Origin: Nibribacter roseus
GTDB taxonomy: Bacteria; Bacteroidota; Bacteroidia; Cytophagales; Hymenobacteraceae
Assembly: GCF_042662225.1 (NCBI RefSeq)
Contig: NZ_JBHSYQ010000016.1
Span: forward strand, 372,001-436,000
Reading direction: 5' to 3'
Length of the DNA: 64,000 nt
Position 1 is the first letter of the stretch. Every line of letters starts with the position of its first letter. Below, piece by piece: positions 9,281 to 18,342 of this stretch. A program made the position numbers and the translations under genes. Under the pieces are notes generated by a model. That model had not been told where the DNA came from and searched no databases. It saw only the letters and a program-made list of their open reading frames with translations.

Positions 9281-11153
9281 ATACCTCCTCTACTAAGTCT
9301 TTCTCTATTTTGAGATTATCAATAATAAATTGCTGACGGTCAGGGGTGTTTTTACCCATGTAGTAAGACAGAATCTTCTGGATATTCTGCTCCGTCTTAC
9401 CCATAATTACCGGCTCCAGGCGAATATTTTCGCCAATGAATTTCCCGAACTCATCCGGGGAAATTTCACCCAATCCCTTAAAGCGTGTTATCTCTGGGTT
9501 TTTGCCCAGCTTATGAATTGCACGCTGCCTTTCCTGGTCATTGTAGCAATAGATGGTTTCTTTCTTATTGCGCACCCGGAACAATGGCGTCTCCAGAATG
9601 TATAGGTGACCGTTCTTCACTAAATCAGGAAAAAACTGGAGGAAGAATGTCATGAGCAACAGGCGAATGTGCATTCCGTCCACGTCAGCATCGGTTGCGA
9701 TAACCACTCTGTTGTATCTCAGCCCTTCCAAGCCTTCTTCTATATTCAAAGCATGCTGTAAAAGATTGAATTCCTCATTCTCGTACACAACTTTCTTTTT
9801 CAGACCAAAACAGTTCAAAGGCTTACCTCTCAAGCTGAATACCGCCTCTAACTCCACGTTTCTAGACTTTGTGATAGAACCAGAGGCCGAGTCACCCTCA
9901 GTGATGAACAAAGTAGTTAACGATTCTTTTTCCTGATCTTTGCTCTCGCCAAAATGGAAGCGGCAATCACGTAGCTTTTTGTTGTGCAGGTTTGCTTTTT
10001 TGGCGCGCTGGTTAGCTAGCTTTTTAATACCAGCCATGTCTTTACGCTCGCGCTCACTCTGCTCAATGCGTTTCCGCAATGCCTCGGCAACATCTTTGTT
10101 TCTATGCAGATAATTGTCTAGATGTTCTTTGACAAAATCTATGATGAAGTTTCTAACAGTAGGTCCTTCAGGGCCTACATTAATAGAACCGAGCTTCGTT
10201 TTCGTTTGGCTCTCAAACACCGGTTCCTGCACTCTAATGGCAATGGCGCCAACAATGGAGGCCCGAATGTCTGTCCCATCAAAATCTTTCTTCTCTTTTG
10301 CGAAGTATTCTTTCACTGTTTTCACCACGGCCTCTCTGTAAGCAGCCAAATGAGTACCACCCATGGTAGTGTATTGACCGTTCACAAAGGAGTAATACTC
10401 CTCACCGTAGTCACTTCCGTGTGTAAGCGCTAATTCAATATCCTCGCCTTTCAGGTGAATGATTGGGTAACGCATGCTCTCCTCATCAATCTTGCGGCTT
10501 AAAAGGTCTTTCAGACCATTCTCAGAGTAGTATTTCTGACCGTTAAAGTGGATGGTAAGACCAGCGTTTAAGTACACATAGTTCCAGATCTGGTTTTCCA
10601 GGAACTCCGGTATAAAGTGGTAGTTTTTGAAGATGGTATCATCTGGCACAAAGGTGGTGGTGGTACCGTTGCGCTGACTGGTTTCTTGAAGTGGCTCGTC
10701 ATTCACCAACTCACCACGCACGAACTCGGCTACTTTGGTTTGGCCATCACGCACTGATTGTATTCTGAACTGAGCAGATAAAGCATTCACCGCCTTGGTA
10801 CCTACCCCATTCAAACCTACCGATTTCTGGAAGGCGCGGCTGTCATATTTACCACCGGTGTTGATCTTGCTCACGCAGTCAATCACTTTACCTAGCGGAA
10901 TACCACGGCCATAGTCACGCACTACTACTTTGTGGTCAGATATTTTTACTTCAATGGTGCGACCAAACCCCATCATGTGCTCATCAATGGAGTTGTCAAT
11001 CACCTCTTTCACAAGAATGTAAATCCCATCATCGGGAGAGGAACCATCGCCGAGTTTACCGATGTACATACCCGGCCGCAACCGGATGTGTTCACGCCAG
11101 TCGAGCGAGCGGATACTGTCCTCGTTGTAAGATACATTAGTCAGTTCAGCCAT
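9273..11153 (-). CDS. parE: DNA topoisomerase IV subunit B
   Basis: ATPase subunit of topoisomerase IV. The GHKL ATP-binding fold is clear: EVIDNSIDEHMMG (Asn and Glu that bind Mg-ATP), VVRDYGRGIPLG and the ATP lid GLNGVGTKAVNALS. The TOPRIM metal site shows ITEGDSASGSI and DADVDGMHIRLLL, followed by RFKGLGEISPDEF. The length of 626 residues without the GyrB insertion agrees with ParE. It is the first gene of the parE-parC pair on the minus strand. Confidence 0.94.
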   Translation of the reverse strand: MAELTNVSYNEDSIRSLDWREHIRLRPGMYIGKLGDGSSPDDGIYILVKEVIDNSIDEHMMGFGRTIEVKISDHKVVVRDYGRGIPLGKVIDCVSKINTGGKYDSRAFQKSVGLNGVGTKAVNALSAQFRIQSVRDGQTKVAEFVRGELVNDEPLQETSQRNGTTTTFVPDDTIFKNYHFIPEFLENQIWNYVYLNAGLTIHFNGQKYYSENGLKDLLSRKIDEESMRYPIIHLKGEDIELALTHGSDYGEEYYSFVNGQYTTMGGTHLAAYREAVVKTVKEYFAKEKKDFDGTDIRASIVGAIAIRVQEPVFESQTKTKLGSINVGPEGPTVRNFIIDFVKEHLDNYLHRNKDVAEALRKRIEQSERERKDMAGIKKLANQRAKKANLHNKKLRDCRFHFGESKDQEKESLTTLFITEGDSASGSITKSRNVELEAVFSLRGKPLNCFGLKKKVVYENEEFNLLQHALNIEEGLEGLRYNRVVIATDADVDGMHIRLLLMTFFLQFFPDLVKNGHLYILETPLFRVRNKKETIYCYNDQERQRAIHKLGKNPEITRFKGLGEISPDEFGKFIGENIRLEPVIMGKTEQNIQKILSYYMGKNTPDRQQFIIDNLKIEKDLVEEVYA

Positions 11154-11467
11154 AGAGAACTTTGGGTTTAGTAGAATTAGGTAAAATATAAGAGTTTAAG
11201 CGGTACTTTGCCGTCAGTAACGCCTAAGTTAGGTTTTTAAAAAGAAAGAAGCTGCAAGATAAAGATTAAAAAGGCTTCCGGAAGCATGGCATGCTGTGTT
11301 GTTTTCTTCTATATTGTAACCAAAAACAGTCCTTTGCAGTTCACATAATACCGCTTATTTTGCTTATAAATTTAGCTAAAATTATTACAAAAGTAAAAAA
11401 TACATAATACAATGCTATTATTATTAGCATTAATGAGTTATAAATCTACTCCTGCTTTTGCCGTTAT
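11154..11467. other. Divergent intergenic region parE / transporter
   Basis: 314 bases, AT-rich, with promoters expected in both directions. I see a perfect 12-bp palindrome GCTTCCGGAAGC at 11274-11285 followed at once by GCATGgCATGC. No clear TAnnTTTG promoter box and no small gene were found. Confidence 0.4.
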
Positions 11468-12568
11468 ATGAGTTTTAAATTTCCTAACTACTTCAAATAC
11501 ACCGTCATTCTTTTAGGGCTGTTTCTGCTGTTGTATTTTCTACAGACATTCAAGTCGGTACTTATACCAGTAAGTTTTGCGGGGTTGTTCTCTTTGCTGC
11601 TATTACCGCTCACCCAGAGCTTGGAGAAAAAGATGCCTCGCCCTCTTTCTATCACACTTTCGCTAATCATTGTTATTATCATACTGGGGCTGCTGGTGTG
11701 GTTCTTATCGGCTCAGATTGCCAGTTTCTCCTCTGAGTTAACAGAGATAAATGCGAAACTGTCTTTGCTCATCAACAAGTTTCAGTTGTACCTGCAAGAC
11801 CGGTTCGGCATAGAACCCACAAACAAAAGCACGTTCATTCAAAAAGCGTTAGGAAACATTACAGAGACAGGAACCGCCTTTTTAGGCAGCACCATCTCTC
11901 TTACCACTGGGGCCTTTACAGTTCTCACCCTCATTCCTATCTATGTATTCTGTATGCTGTACTACCGCGACCACCTGCGGCAGTTTATGTTTCAGTTTGT
12001 AGCGCAGGATAGACGTGGCTATGTCATGGCAACCGTAGATGACATTCAGCGGGTGGTACAGGGGTATCTCTCAGGTTTGTTCATTGTGATACTGATCGTA
12101 TCACTCCTGAATTCAATGGGACTGCTGATCATGGGAGTAAAGTACGCCATCTTCTTTGGTGTCTTTGCCTCTATTCTTACCATAATACCTTACATAGGCA
12201 TTTTGATTGGTGCACTACTGCCGTCTTTGTTTGTATTCATCAATACCGGCTCTATAGGGCAGGCATTGATAGTAGTGGGCATTTTCGCATTTGTTCAGTT
12301 TCTGGAGGGTAATTTTATCACTCCGTATGTGGTAGGCTCTAAAGTGAGTATTAACCCGTTTGCCGCCATTTTGGCTTTAATTTTGGGTGGAGAGATTTGG
12401 GGTGCCGCAGGTATGATTTTAGCCATTCCGTTTATCGCTATCCTAAAAGTTTTATTTGATGCCTACGAGCCTTTAAAACCATTTGGGTTTCTGCTCTGTG
12501 ATATAAGCGAGAAACCTAAAGAGCATAATTTCCTCCGGAAGATACGAAAACGAAAGAAGGGAAAGTAA
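11468..12568 (+). CDS. AI-2E family transporter (PerM/YdiK-like permease)
   Basis: Inner-membrane protein of the AI-2E exporter/PerM family (formerly UPF0118), 366 residues. It has the family's layout: two N-terminal helices (VILLGLFLLLYFLQTF and an LSLLLLPL segment), a third (LSLIIVIIILGLLVWFL), a soluble amphipathic region of about 80 residues, then five more hydrophobic segments including the characteristic GVFASILTIIPYIGILIGALLP and FVQFLEGNFITPYVVGSKV. Substrates of the family differ (some move autoinducer-2, others Na+/H+), so the substrate here is unknown. The C-terminus is strongly basic (RKIRKRKKGK). A dispersed repeat begins 3 bases after the stop. Confidence 0.9.
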   Translation: MSFKFPNYFKYTVILLGLFLLLYFLQTFKSVLIPVSFAGLFSLLLLPLTQSLEKKMPRPLSITLSLIIVIIILGLLVWFLSAQIASFSSELTEINAKLSLLINKFQLYLQDRFGIEPTNKSTFIQKALGNITETGTAFLGSTISLTTGAFTVLTLIPIYVFCMLYYRDHLRQFMFQFVAQDRRGYVMATVDDIQRVVQGYLSGLFIVILIVSLLNSMGLLIMGVKYAIFFGVFASILTIIPYIGILIGALLPSLFVFINTGSIGQALIVVGIFAFVQFLEGNFITPYVVGSKVSINPFAAILALILGGEIWGAAGMILAIPFIAILKVLFDAYEPLKPFGFLLCDISEKPKEHNFLRKIRKRKKGK

Positions 12569-12571
12569 CTC

Positions 12572-12610
12572 CTGTTTTAGGGCTGGTTTTGTGAAAACAG
12601 GTCTAAAACA
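12572..12610. repeat. Dispersed palindromic repeat, copy
   Basis: CTGTTTTAGGGCTGG opens the copy and the mirror half ends CAGGTCTAAAACA; the last base of the palindrome has changed. It begins 3 bases after the transporter stop and lies before a co-directional gene. Confidence 0.85.
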
Positions 12611-12728
12611 TTGCAACAAATTACCTGCAGCCTTAGTATATGTTTCTGAACCTCAGCCAATGGGCTGCCTTTTTCAAAGCAATGGTTCAGATCTAAGAAA
12701 CTCACACCACACTAAAACTACTAAGACT

Positions 12729-13199
12729 ATGGACAATTCAAATAAGCATATCCTGAACGTATTAAACGACCTGGTAGAAACTGCCAAAGACGGCCAGAAA
12801 GGCTTTGAGACTGCTGCCACCGCCGTAGACAGCCAACGGGTAAAATCTGAATTAGAGCGCTTTGCCCAGCAGCGGGCCATCTTTGTAAGTGAGCTGGAAA
12901 GCACTGCCCAAAAACTAGGCGGCAGCACCACCAACACCACAACAATTGAGGGAGCCGCCATGCAAGCCGCAGGCGCTGTGCACCGCGGATGGATAAACTT
13001 AAAATCTGCCGTAGGCGCCAATGACAGCAAGGCTATTTTGAACGAGTGTGAAAACGGTGACGAAGCCGCACTTAAAGCTTATGACAACGCTTTGCACGAA
13101 GAAGGGCTGCCCGTTGATGTAAAAACAATGATACAGCGTCAGTACCAAGAAATACAAGCTGCCAAGCAAACTGTTTCCTCTCTGAAACAAGTTTTATAA
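12729..13199 (+). CDS. PA2169-type four-helix-bundle protein (DUF2383)
   Basis: 156-residue soluble helical protein related to the ferritin-like DUF2383 family, often seen in stress-resistance loci; function unknown. I chose the ATG at 12729 because the conserved N-terminus (MDNSNKHILNVLNDLVETAKDG) starts there; the open frame extends back to 12591 but that part includes the repeat and is not protein-like. The conserved features are a helical KGFETAATAV segment, the central GGSTTNTTTIEGAAMQAAGAVHRGW and the helix ILNECENGDEAALKAYDNAL. A good terminator follows at 13241. Confidence 0.88.
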   Translation: MDNSNKHILNVLNDLVETAKDGQKGFETAATAVDSQRVKSELERFAQQRAIFVSELESTAQKLGGSTTNTTTIEGAAMQAAGAVHRGWINLKSAVGANDSKAILNECENGDEAALKAYDNALHEEGLPVDVKTMIQRQYQEIQAAKQTVSSLKQVL

Positions 13200-13240
13200 G
13201 ATTGGATTATAGTGTTCTCTGCTATTTGCAGAGAAAGAAA

Positions 13241-13268
13241 AAAAGTAGCCAATAGGCTACTTTTTTTT
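13241..13268 (+). terminator. Rho-independent terminator
   Basis: Stem AAAAGTAGCC / GGCTACTTTT with an AATA loop, then a continuous T run to 13268. It ends the DUF2383 transcript on the plus strand. Confidence 0.9.
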
Positions 13269-13384
13269 GTTTACCCAAAACTACACCTGATTTGCTACTC
13301 CTACTGGATATTTTGAAACGAAAATCTAAAAATTTTAGTTATTTGACTGGCGGCACCAGCCGCTGATCATTTTATACGAGTAGC

Positions 13385-14785
13385 GTGTACGCCATCATAG
13401 ATATAGAAACTACCGGAGGACAGCCTTCAGAAGACCGCATCACTGAGATAGCCATCTTCATTCATGACGGGAATCAAGTGGTGGACCAGTTCCATAGCCT
13501 CATTAACCCCGGCAGGCCCATTCCTTTTTTCATTTCACAACTTACCGGAATCACGGATGAAATGGTGCGCGATGCACCTAAATTTCATGAGGTGGCTAGG
13601 CAGATTGTTCAGATAACAGAGGGCAATGTGTTTGTAGCTCATAACGTGCGTTTTGACTATTCTTTTGTGAAGAAGGAGTTTTCAGATTTAGGCTTCAACT
13701 TTCAACGGAAGACTTTGTGCACCGTTCGCCTAAGCAGAAAATTAATGCCAGGGTTACCTTCTTACAGTTTAGGAAAACTCTGCAAAAGCATTGACATTCC
13801 GCTACAGATGCGGCACCGTGCTATTGGCGATGCCGAGGCAACGGCGGTACTGTTTGACCGTCTGCTAAAAATTGACGCAGACAAGGTAAACGCAGATCAG
13901 GAGGAAAAGCATCATGAGAAATCAGCCATCTCTAAAGAAATAAAAACTTCGCTCCTGCCCCCTGCCATCAGCAAGGAAATGGTAGATGCTTTACCGCTAG
14001 AGGCAGGCGTGTATTACTTCCATGATGAGAATGGCGAAATCATTTACGTGGGTAAAAGCAAGAGCATTAGAAAACGAATTATTCAGCACTTCAACATTGA
14101 CCTGAAGAGCAAGAAATCTGTAGAATTTAAAAACCGTATTGCCAGCATAACCTATGAGTTAACGGGTTCAGAATTGGTTGCTCTGCTTTATGAGAGCGAT
14201 GAAATCAAAAAAAGAAAGCCCTTTTACAACCGTGCCCAGCGAAGAAGCGTCTACCACTCCGGCATTTATTCTTTCGTAGACCAGGATGGCTACATGCGCC
14301 TTACCTTTCAAAAGTCTAAGTCGGCGGTGGCACCTATGCTGACCATGGCTAACCAGTTTCAGGCCAAGAACTTTCTGTTCAGCCGGGTGGCTAAATACAA
14401 CCTCTGCCAGAAACTGTGCGACTTGTACAAATCAAATGGCGCTTGTTTTGATTACCAGGTACACCAGTGCAAAGGTGCTTGCATAGGCAAGGAATCACCA
14501 GAGGATTACAACAAAAGAGTGATAGAGGCCATGGATGCCTTCAAGTATGATCACGAGAGTTTTGTGATAATAGGTAAAGGCCGTAGCGCAGATGAAAAGT
14601 CTGTGGTGTGCGTGGAGAACGGCTGTTACCTTGGCTTTGGCTATTTTGACGAGAGCTTTAGCGCTTGCGGGCTAGAAGATTTTAAAAACGTAATAAAGCC
14701 CTACAACGACAACAAAGATACGCAGCAGATTATCAGGGGCTACTTACGTACCAAGCACGGAGACAAGTTACTAGTGTTCAATTAG
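13385..14785 (+). CDS. DnaQ-type exonuclease fused to UvrC-like GIY-YIG nuclease
   Basis: 466-residue bifunctional DNA repair nuclease. Residues 1-165 form a DEDDh 3'-5' exonuclease: Exo I is IIDIETTGG, Exo II AHNVRFDYSF and Exo III includes HRAIGDAEAT. From about residue 203 there is a GIY-YIG domain (AGVYYFHDENGEIIYVGKSKSIRKRI). Further on, a UvrC-like cysteine cluster occurs (LCQKLCDLY, HQCKGACIGK), the place where UvrC carries an Fe-S cluster. The helicase-hairpin (HhH) end of UvrC is absent. The start is a GTG at 13385; the protein begins directly with YAIIDIETTGG. The arrangement resembles the Cho/DnaQ-UvrC fusions known from several bacteria, so it probably makes incisions in damaged DNA. 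Confidence 0.88.
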   Translation: MYAIIDIETTGGQPSEDRITEIAIFIHDGNQVVDQFHSLINPGRPIPFFISQLTGITDEMVRDAPKFHEVARQIVQITEGNVFVAHNVRFDYSFVKKEFSDLGFNFQRKTLCTVRLSRKLMPGLPSYSLGKLCKSIDIPLQMRHRAIGDAEATAVLFDRLLKIDADKVNADQEEKHHEKSAISKEIKTSLLPPAISKEMVDALPLEAGVYYFHDENGEIIYVGKSKSIRKRIIQHFNIDLKSKKSVEFKNRIASITYELTGSELVALLYESDEIKKRKPFYNRAQRRSVYHSGIYSFVDQDGYMRLTFQKSKSAVAPMLTMANQFQAKNFLFSRVAKYNLCQKLCDLYKSNGACFDYQVHQCKGACIGKESPEDYNKRVIEAMDAFKYDHESFVIIGKGRSADEKSVVCVENGCYLGFGYFDESFSACGLEDFKNVIKPYNDNKDTQQIIRGYLRTKHGDKLLVFN

Positions 14786-14786
14786 A

Positions 14787-14823
14787 GCGTTTTAGTGCTA
14801 TTTTTAAAAAACAGGTTCAAAAC
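14787..14823. repeat. Degenerate dispersed repeat, copy
   Basis: GCGTTTTAGTGC and the mirror half CAGGTTCAAAAC retain the layout of the family with several substitutions. It begins 2 bases after the nuclease stop. Confidence 0.55.
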
Positions 14824-14836
14824 AAATCATCTACGG

Positions 14837-14891
14837 TTACAGCAACAAAGCCAATCTCATCCATTTTAAGAGATTGGCTTTGTTGCTGTAA
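14837..14891. terminator. Strong hairpin, 21-22-bp stem, between convergent genes
   Basis: Arms 14837-14858 and 14870-14891 (GTTACAGC-type sequence, AGCAACAAAGCCAATCTC in the left arm) pair without mismatch around an 11-base loop. It lies between the plus-strand nuclease gene and the minus-strand gene ending at 14962, so it can serve both. Confidence 0.85.
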
Positions 14892-14961
14892 GTTTACCCT
14901 TTGTACTTCCAGTATTACAGTATTACGCAGAGAGTTGATTGCTCTAAATGACAATGGTAAA

Positions 14962-16551
14962 TCAATGAAGCCGGTGTCTGAGTAACCAACCGTCACCCGA
15001 AAACTCATCTGCCTTTGGGCTATGGTCTTTCACTTTTAGCTTCTTCACCTTTTTATATTCGTTTCCATCATCTTCGTCGTACAAGACGATATTCTTACCT
15101 GTCACTTTCCAGTCATCCTCAACCTGCAGCTTATCTGTTCCTTCGCCCCCGAACCATTGAATTTTGATCTTACTTTTACCTTGGCCAGATAATTGAAATA
15201 CATCAGCCCCGCTTAATCCATAAATAGCTATGGATTTTGTTTCTGAAGGAGAATACGTTTTTTGATCAAGTAAAACAGGAGCACTGTCTTTTGTATTTGA
15301 CCAGTGTTGCACCAGTACACTTCCATCTGAAGTAAAATGAAGTTTGAAAATGTCATCATCATCTGAACCAGCCAATTTCACTTCTTTGTTGATTTCATGG
15401 TAGAAAGTGGAAGCGGCTTTAGGCAGATCTTTACGGCGAGCCCTTAACTTTTTTCTGAATTCCTGAGCTGTCAGCTCTCTGATCTGAGGAGGCCACTGCA
15501 TCAAGGCCTTTTCAATGACATCATCACTTAGTCTCTGCTGTAAATCAAGACTTACTTCTTTGAAATCTTCTAAAGATAAGTATGCCAACAGGTAAGAATC
15601 CATCTGCCTGGATGCGCTGATAAGCCCCTTTACATTCTTGCCCACAATGGTTCTGTCAAAACTCTGGTAGTTTGGCTTGAATATAGAGATTATGCTGGTG
15701 AGTACACCATCGTTGAACTTAAAGAACGCATGATCACGATCTCTAGGAATAGGTTCATACGTCACAATCTCCCCTTCGGCCACTCCCCACCGCCATTGAT
15801 CTTCACGTCGGCTCCAGTCACTTAGCCACATGTCGAACAGGCGGGAGCGCAGGTAACGCTTGGCATCCACCTGATGCAGCGGCTTTTTCAGTAAACTACT
15901 AATTGCTTTCTTAGAAGAAACTATATTGGCAGGGTTTCCAAAACTTGCCAGATTAGCCCAGTTCGCATCATCAGGCCGCTCTTCCAGCAGTGCCAGTGTA
16001 TTGGCAAACTCTTGGCGGTATTTGCCTAAAGCCGGATCATCTGGAATAAACACTAGCTTCGGATTTGTATGGTATACACCTGCCGCATTGGCCAGTTCAG
16101 GCACAATAAAAGCTCCGTACGGATGAATAACGCTGGTTTGGTCACGCATAAGCCCCGCCACAAAAGTATTCTGAAGTGACTTTGGCAAAGCTTTGGATGG
16201 ATCTTTGTCGACAGATCTGAGCACAAATTCACGTCCTAAGCTGTCTTCGAGTCTAAGGTTTTTAGTTTGAAAACTTCCTCCCTGCTTTATAGGTGTTACA
16301 CCGCCTTTAAATTCCTTTACCCAAAACAGAGGTGCCTCAACGGGTTCTGCCCATACTTTACGATAGTGCTTTCCCCACCAAAATTGGTGAAACCCACTTT
16401 TTAGATAGTGTTCTCCGGCCGTAACCGTAATGGTTGAATCTTTCTTTTGCCCTACTACCTCTATCACAAAAAGCATCCAAAAGAAGAGTAAAAAGCAGCT
16501 ACTCCTTCTCAGAAGTCTCCGCTTCCCTGTATAAGTGTTTTTCTGTTGCAT
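14962..16551 (-). CDS. Secreted kinase-fold-like protein, catalytic site altered
   Basis: 529-residue exported protein, paralogous over its whole length to the divergent gene at 16693. The N-terminus is a signal peptide (RSSCFLLFFWMLFVIEVVGQ), not a lipobox. Shared blocks are FWWGKHYRKVWA, GGSFQTKNLRLED, LRSVDKDPSKALPKSL, RDQTSVIHPYGAF and PRDRDHAFFKF. The block order looks like that of atypical kinases (HipA/FAM20/PI-kinase-like): a conserved Lys after LRSVD, an RD-helix, a catalytic-loop position and a metal-binding DRD (271-273). At the catalytic-loop position this copy reads DWSRRED (Ser247, Arg249) where the partner reads DWDRHEG. The C-terminus has YGLSGADVFQL and GGEGTDKL motifs like RTX repeats. 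Kinase relation is my inference. Confidence 0.6.
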   Translation of the reverse strand: MQQKNTYTGKRRLLRRSSCFLLFFWMLFVIEVVGQKKDSTITVTAGEHYLKSGFHQFWWGKHYRKVWAEPVEAPLFWVKEFKGGVTPIKQGGSFQTKNLRLEDSLGREFVLRSVDKDPSKALPKSLQNTFVAGLMRDQTSVIHPYGAFIVPELANAAGVYHTNPKLVFIPDDPALGKYRQEFANTLALLEERPDDANWANLASFGNPANIVSSKKAISSLLKKPLHQVDAKRYLRSRLFDMWLSDWSRREDQWRWGVAEGEIVTYEPIPRDRDHAFFKFNDGVLTSIISIFKPNYQSFDRTIVGKNVKGLISASRQMDSYLLAYLSLEDFKEVSLDLQQRLSDDVIEKALMQWPPQIRELTAQEFRKKLRARRKDLPKAASTFYHEINKEVKLAGSDDDDIFKLHFTSDGSVLVQHWSNTKDSAPVLLDQKTYSPSETKSIAIYGLSGADVFQLSGQGKSKIKIQWFGGEGTDKLQVEDDWKVTGKNIVLYDEDDGNEYKKVKKLKVKDHSPKADEFSGDGWLLRHRLH

Positions 16552-16692
16552 AATCAGTACATATACTTATAAAACAAAATGTATGTTCTGTCACTTATCT
16601 CTCTGGCGATTTACTTTTTGATGCTTAAATAAATGCCATAGACACAACCTTTGAGTCTTTCTGTATGTATGGCAAAAGGACAATATTTGAAG

Positions 16693-18285
16693 ATGCCTAG
16701 ATATATTTTTTACTGTATAATTTGTTTACTGCTATGCATGAGCTGTGCCAGAAAAGACTATTTCCAAAAATCGTCTCTGGTGTCTGATACAGCATCCGGT
16801 TTGCAGGGGAAATGGGACTCAGCTATTGTAGTGGCAGGCAAACATTATGACCGAGGCTTTTTTCACCGGTTGTGGTGGGGCAAGCACTACCGTAAAGTCT
16901 GGGCGACACCCGTTACCTTACCTATTCTAGACTTAAGCCGCATGCATGGTGGCCTCAGCCCGAATGAATTAGGTGGAGGATTTCAGACCACCAGTCTAAC
17001 CCTGGAAGATGAAAACGGAAAAAAATATGCACTTAGGTCAGTAGACAAAAATCCGGTAGAAGTCTTACCCAAAGGTTTACGGAAAAGCTTTATCACCAAC
17101 TTGCTGCGCGACCAGACCTCGGCGGCACACCCTTATGGCGCGGTGGTAGTTTCTGCTTTGGCCATGGGTGCAAAAATCCCCCACAGCCATCCAAAGTTTG
17201 TTTACATTCCAAAAGACCCTGAAGGACTAGAGGAAAACAAAGATGCATTCAGCGACAAGATCTTTTTACTAGAAGAAAAATTTGAGGGGCCCGAGGCACT
17301 AACCAAGTATTTTGGCAATGCCAAAGATTTAGTTGACTCAGAGGACTTTCTTAGGAAGAGGTTTTCAACCCACGGACACAGGGTGAACCAAAAAGCCTTT
17401 GCCAAAGCAAGGCTTTTTGATATACTGATTGGAGACTGGGACCGACATGAAGGTCAATGGCAATGGGCAGTGTATGATACTGGCAGCGTTACCTCCTACT
17501 CACCTGTACCCAAAGATCGGGATCAAGCTTTTTTTAAGTTCGATGATGGAATTGTTCCGTGGTTGTTTAGCCGCAGCTGGGCTCCATTAAGCAAGATGAA
17601 GACTTTCAAAGCTGACATAAAATCTGTAGAGGGTTATCTTGAAAACTCGGAGTTCATAGACTCTCGGTTCCTGAATGAAATTACCCTTGAAGAATGGCAA
17701 CAGTTTGCCCAAGAATTACAAACACAATTAACAGACAGTGTGCTAGCCCAAGCGGTTGCTACTTTACCTACAGCTGTTTATGAGCTAAATGGCCCCGAGA
17801 TTCTACAAAAGCTGAAATCAAGAAGAGAGCAGCTTCCGCAAGTGGCAAATAAAGTGTACCAATACTTGTCAGAAAGTGCTTTGATACCCGGCACAGACCA
17901 AGAAGACATTTTTGAAGTAGAGAGGCAACAGAACGGCAACACTTTAGTTAGAGTTTATCAGAAACCTGCAGAAGGAGATGCCCCTCCACTACTGGTGTTT
18001 GAACGCTTGTTTCATTACAAAGACACTAAAATCATTTCATTGTACGGCCTTGGGCATGAAGATGAATTTAAGGTAGGCGGCCGGGCGAACAGAGGAATTG
18101 AGTTGAAAATTTATGGAGGTGAAGGTGAAGACAAACTGATAGATTCCTCGTATGTTCGTGGCTGGGGCCGCAAAACGAGAGTTTATGACACCAAACGCGG
18201 CATTGAAGTTGAAAAGGGGAAAGAGACAAGGCTAAAGCTTCAGAAAGGCCCTGAAGTGCACGCATTTGACCGCGACGGATTATAG
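16693..18285 (+). CDS. Kinase-fold-like lipoprotein with intact DRH...DRD motifs
   Basis: Lipoprotein (530 residues) paralogous to the divergent neighbour. I chose the ATG at 16693 since it gives a short signal peptide ending in a lipobox (MPRYIFYCIICLLLCMSC); the frame is open to a TTG at 16651. The putative catalytic loop is FDILIGDWDRHEGQWQW (Asp250, His252), the metal site PKDRDQAFFKF (Asp275, Asp277), the candidate nucleotide-binding Lys is in LRSVDKN (Lys119), and a helix contains RDQTSAAHPYGA. These resemble the GDRHxxN/DxG of HipA, FAM20 and PI-kinase families, although no search was possible. C-terminal YGLGHEDEFKVGG and IYGGEGEDKLID resemble calcium-binding repeats. The two genes share a 140-base divergent promoter region. 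Confidence 0.62.
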   Translation: MPRYIFYCIICLLLCMSCARKDYFQKSSLVSDTASGLQGKWDSAIVVAGKHYDRGFFHRLWWGKHYRKVWATPVTLPILDLSRMHGGLSPNELGGGFQTTSLTLEDENGKKYALRSVDKNPVEVLPKGLRKSFITNLLRDQTSAAHPYGAVVVSALAMGAKIPHSHPKFVYIPKDPEGLEENKDAFSDKIFLLEEKFEGPEALTKYFGNAKDLVDSEDFLRKRFSTHGHRVNQKAFAKARLFDILIGDWDRHEGQWQWAVYDTGSVTSYSPVPKDRDQAFFKFDDGIVPWLFSRSWAPLSKMKTFKADIKSVEGYLENSEFIDSRFLNEITLEEWQQFAQELQTQLTDSVLAQAVATLPTAVYELNGPEILQKLKSRREQLPQVANKVYQYLSESALIPGTDQEDIFEVERQQNGNTLVRVYQKPAEGDAPPLLVFERLFHYKDTKIISLYGLGHEDEFKVGGRANRGIELKIYGGEGEDKLIDSSYVRGWGRKTRVYDTKRGIEVEKGKETRLKLQKGPEVHAFDRDGL

Positions 18286-18342
18286 GTAATGTACAGATCA
18301 ATATACCCAGCAAGCATTCTCTAATTATAAAATGTTTTCGTC

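Noticed and set aside
6518..11153. Reading the topoisomerase pair as gyrA and gyrB
   Set aside because: The B subunit lacks the long GyrB insertion and the two genes overlap as in Bacteroidota parE-parC; gyrA and gyrB are usually unlinked or differently arranged there.
12674..13030. Minus-strand frame opposite the DUF2383 gene
   Set aside because: Complement of a recognised gene; low-complexity Ser/Val/Ala translation with no family signature.
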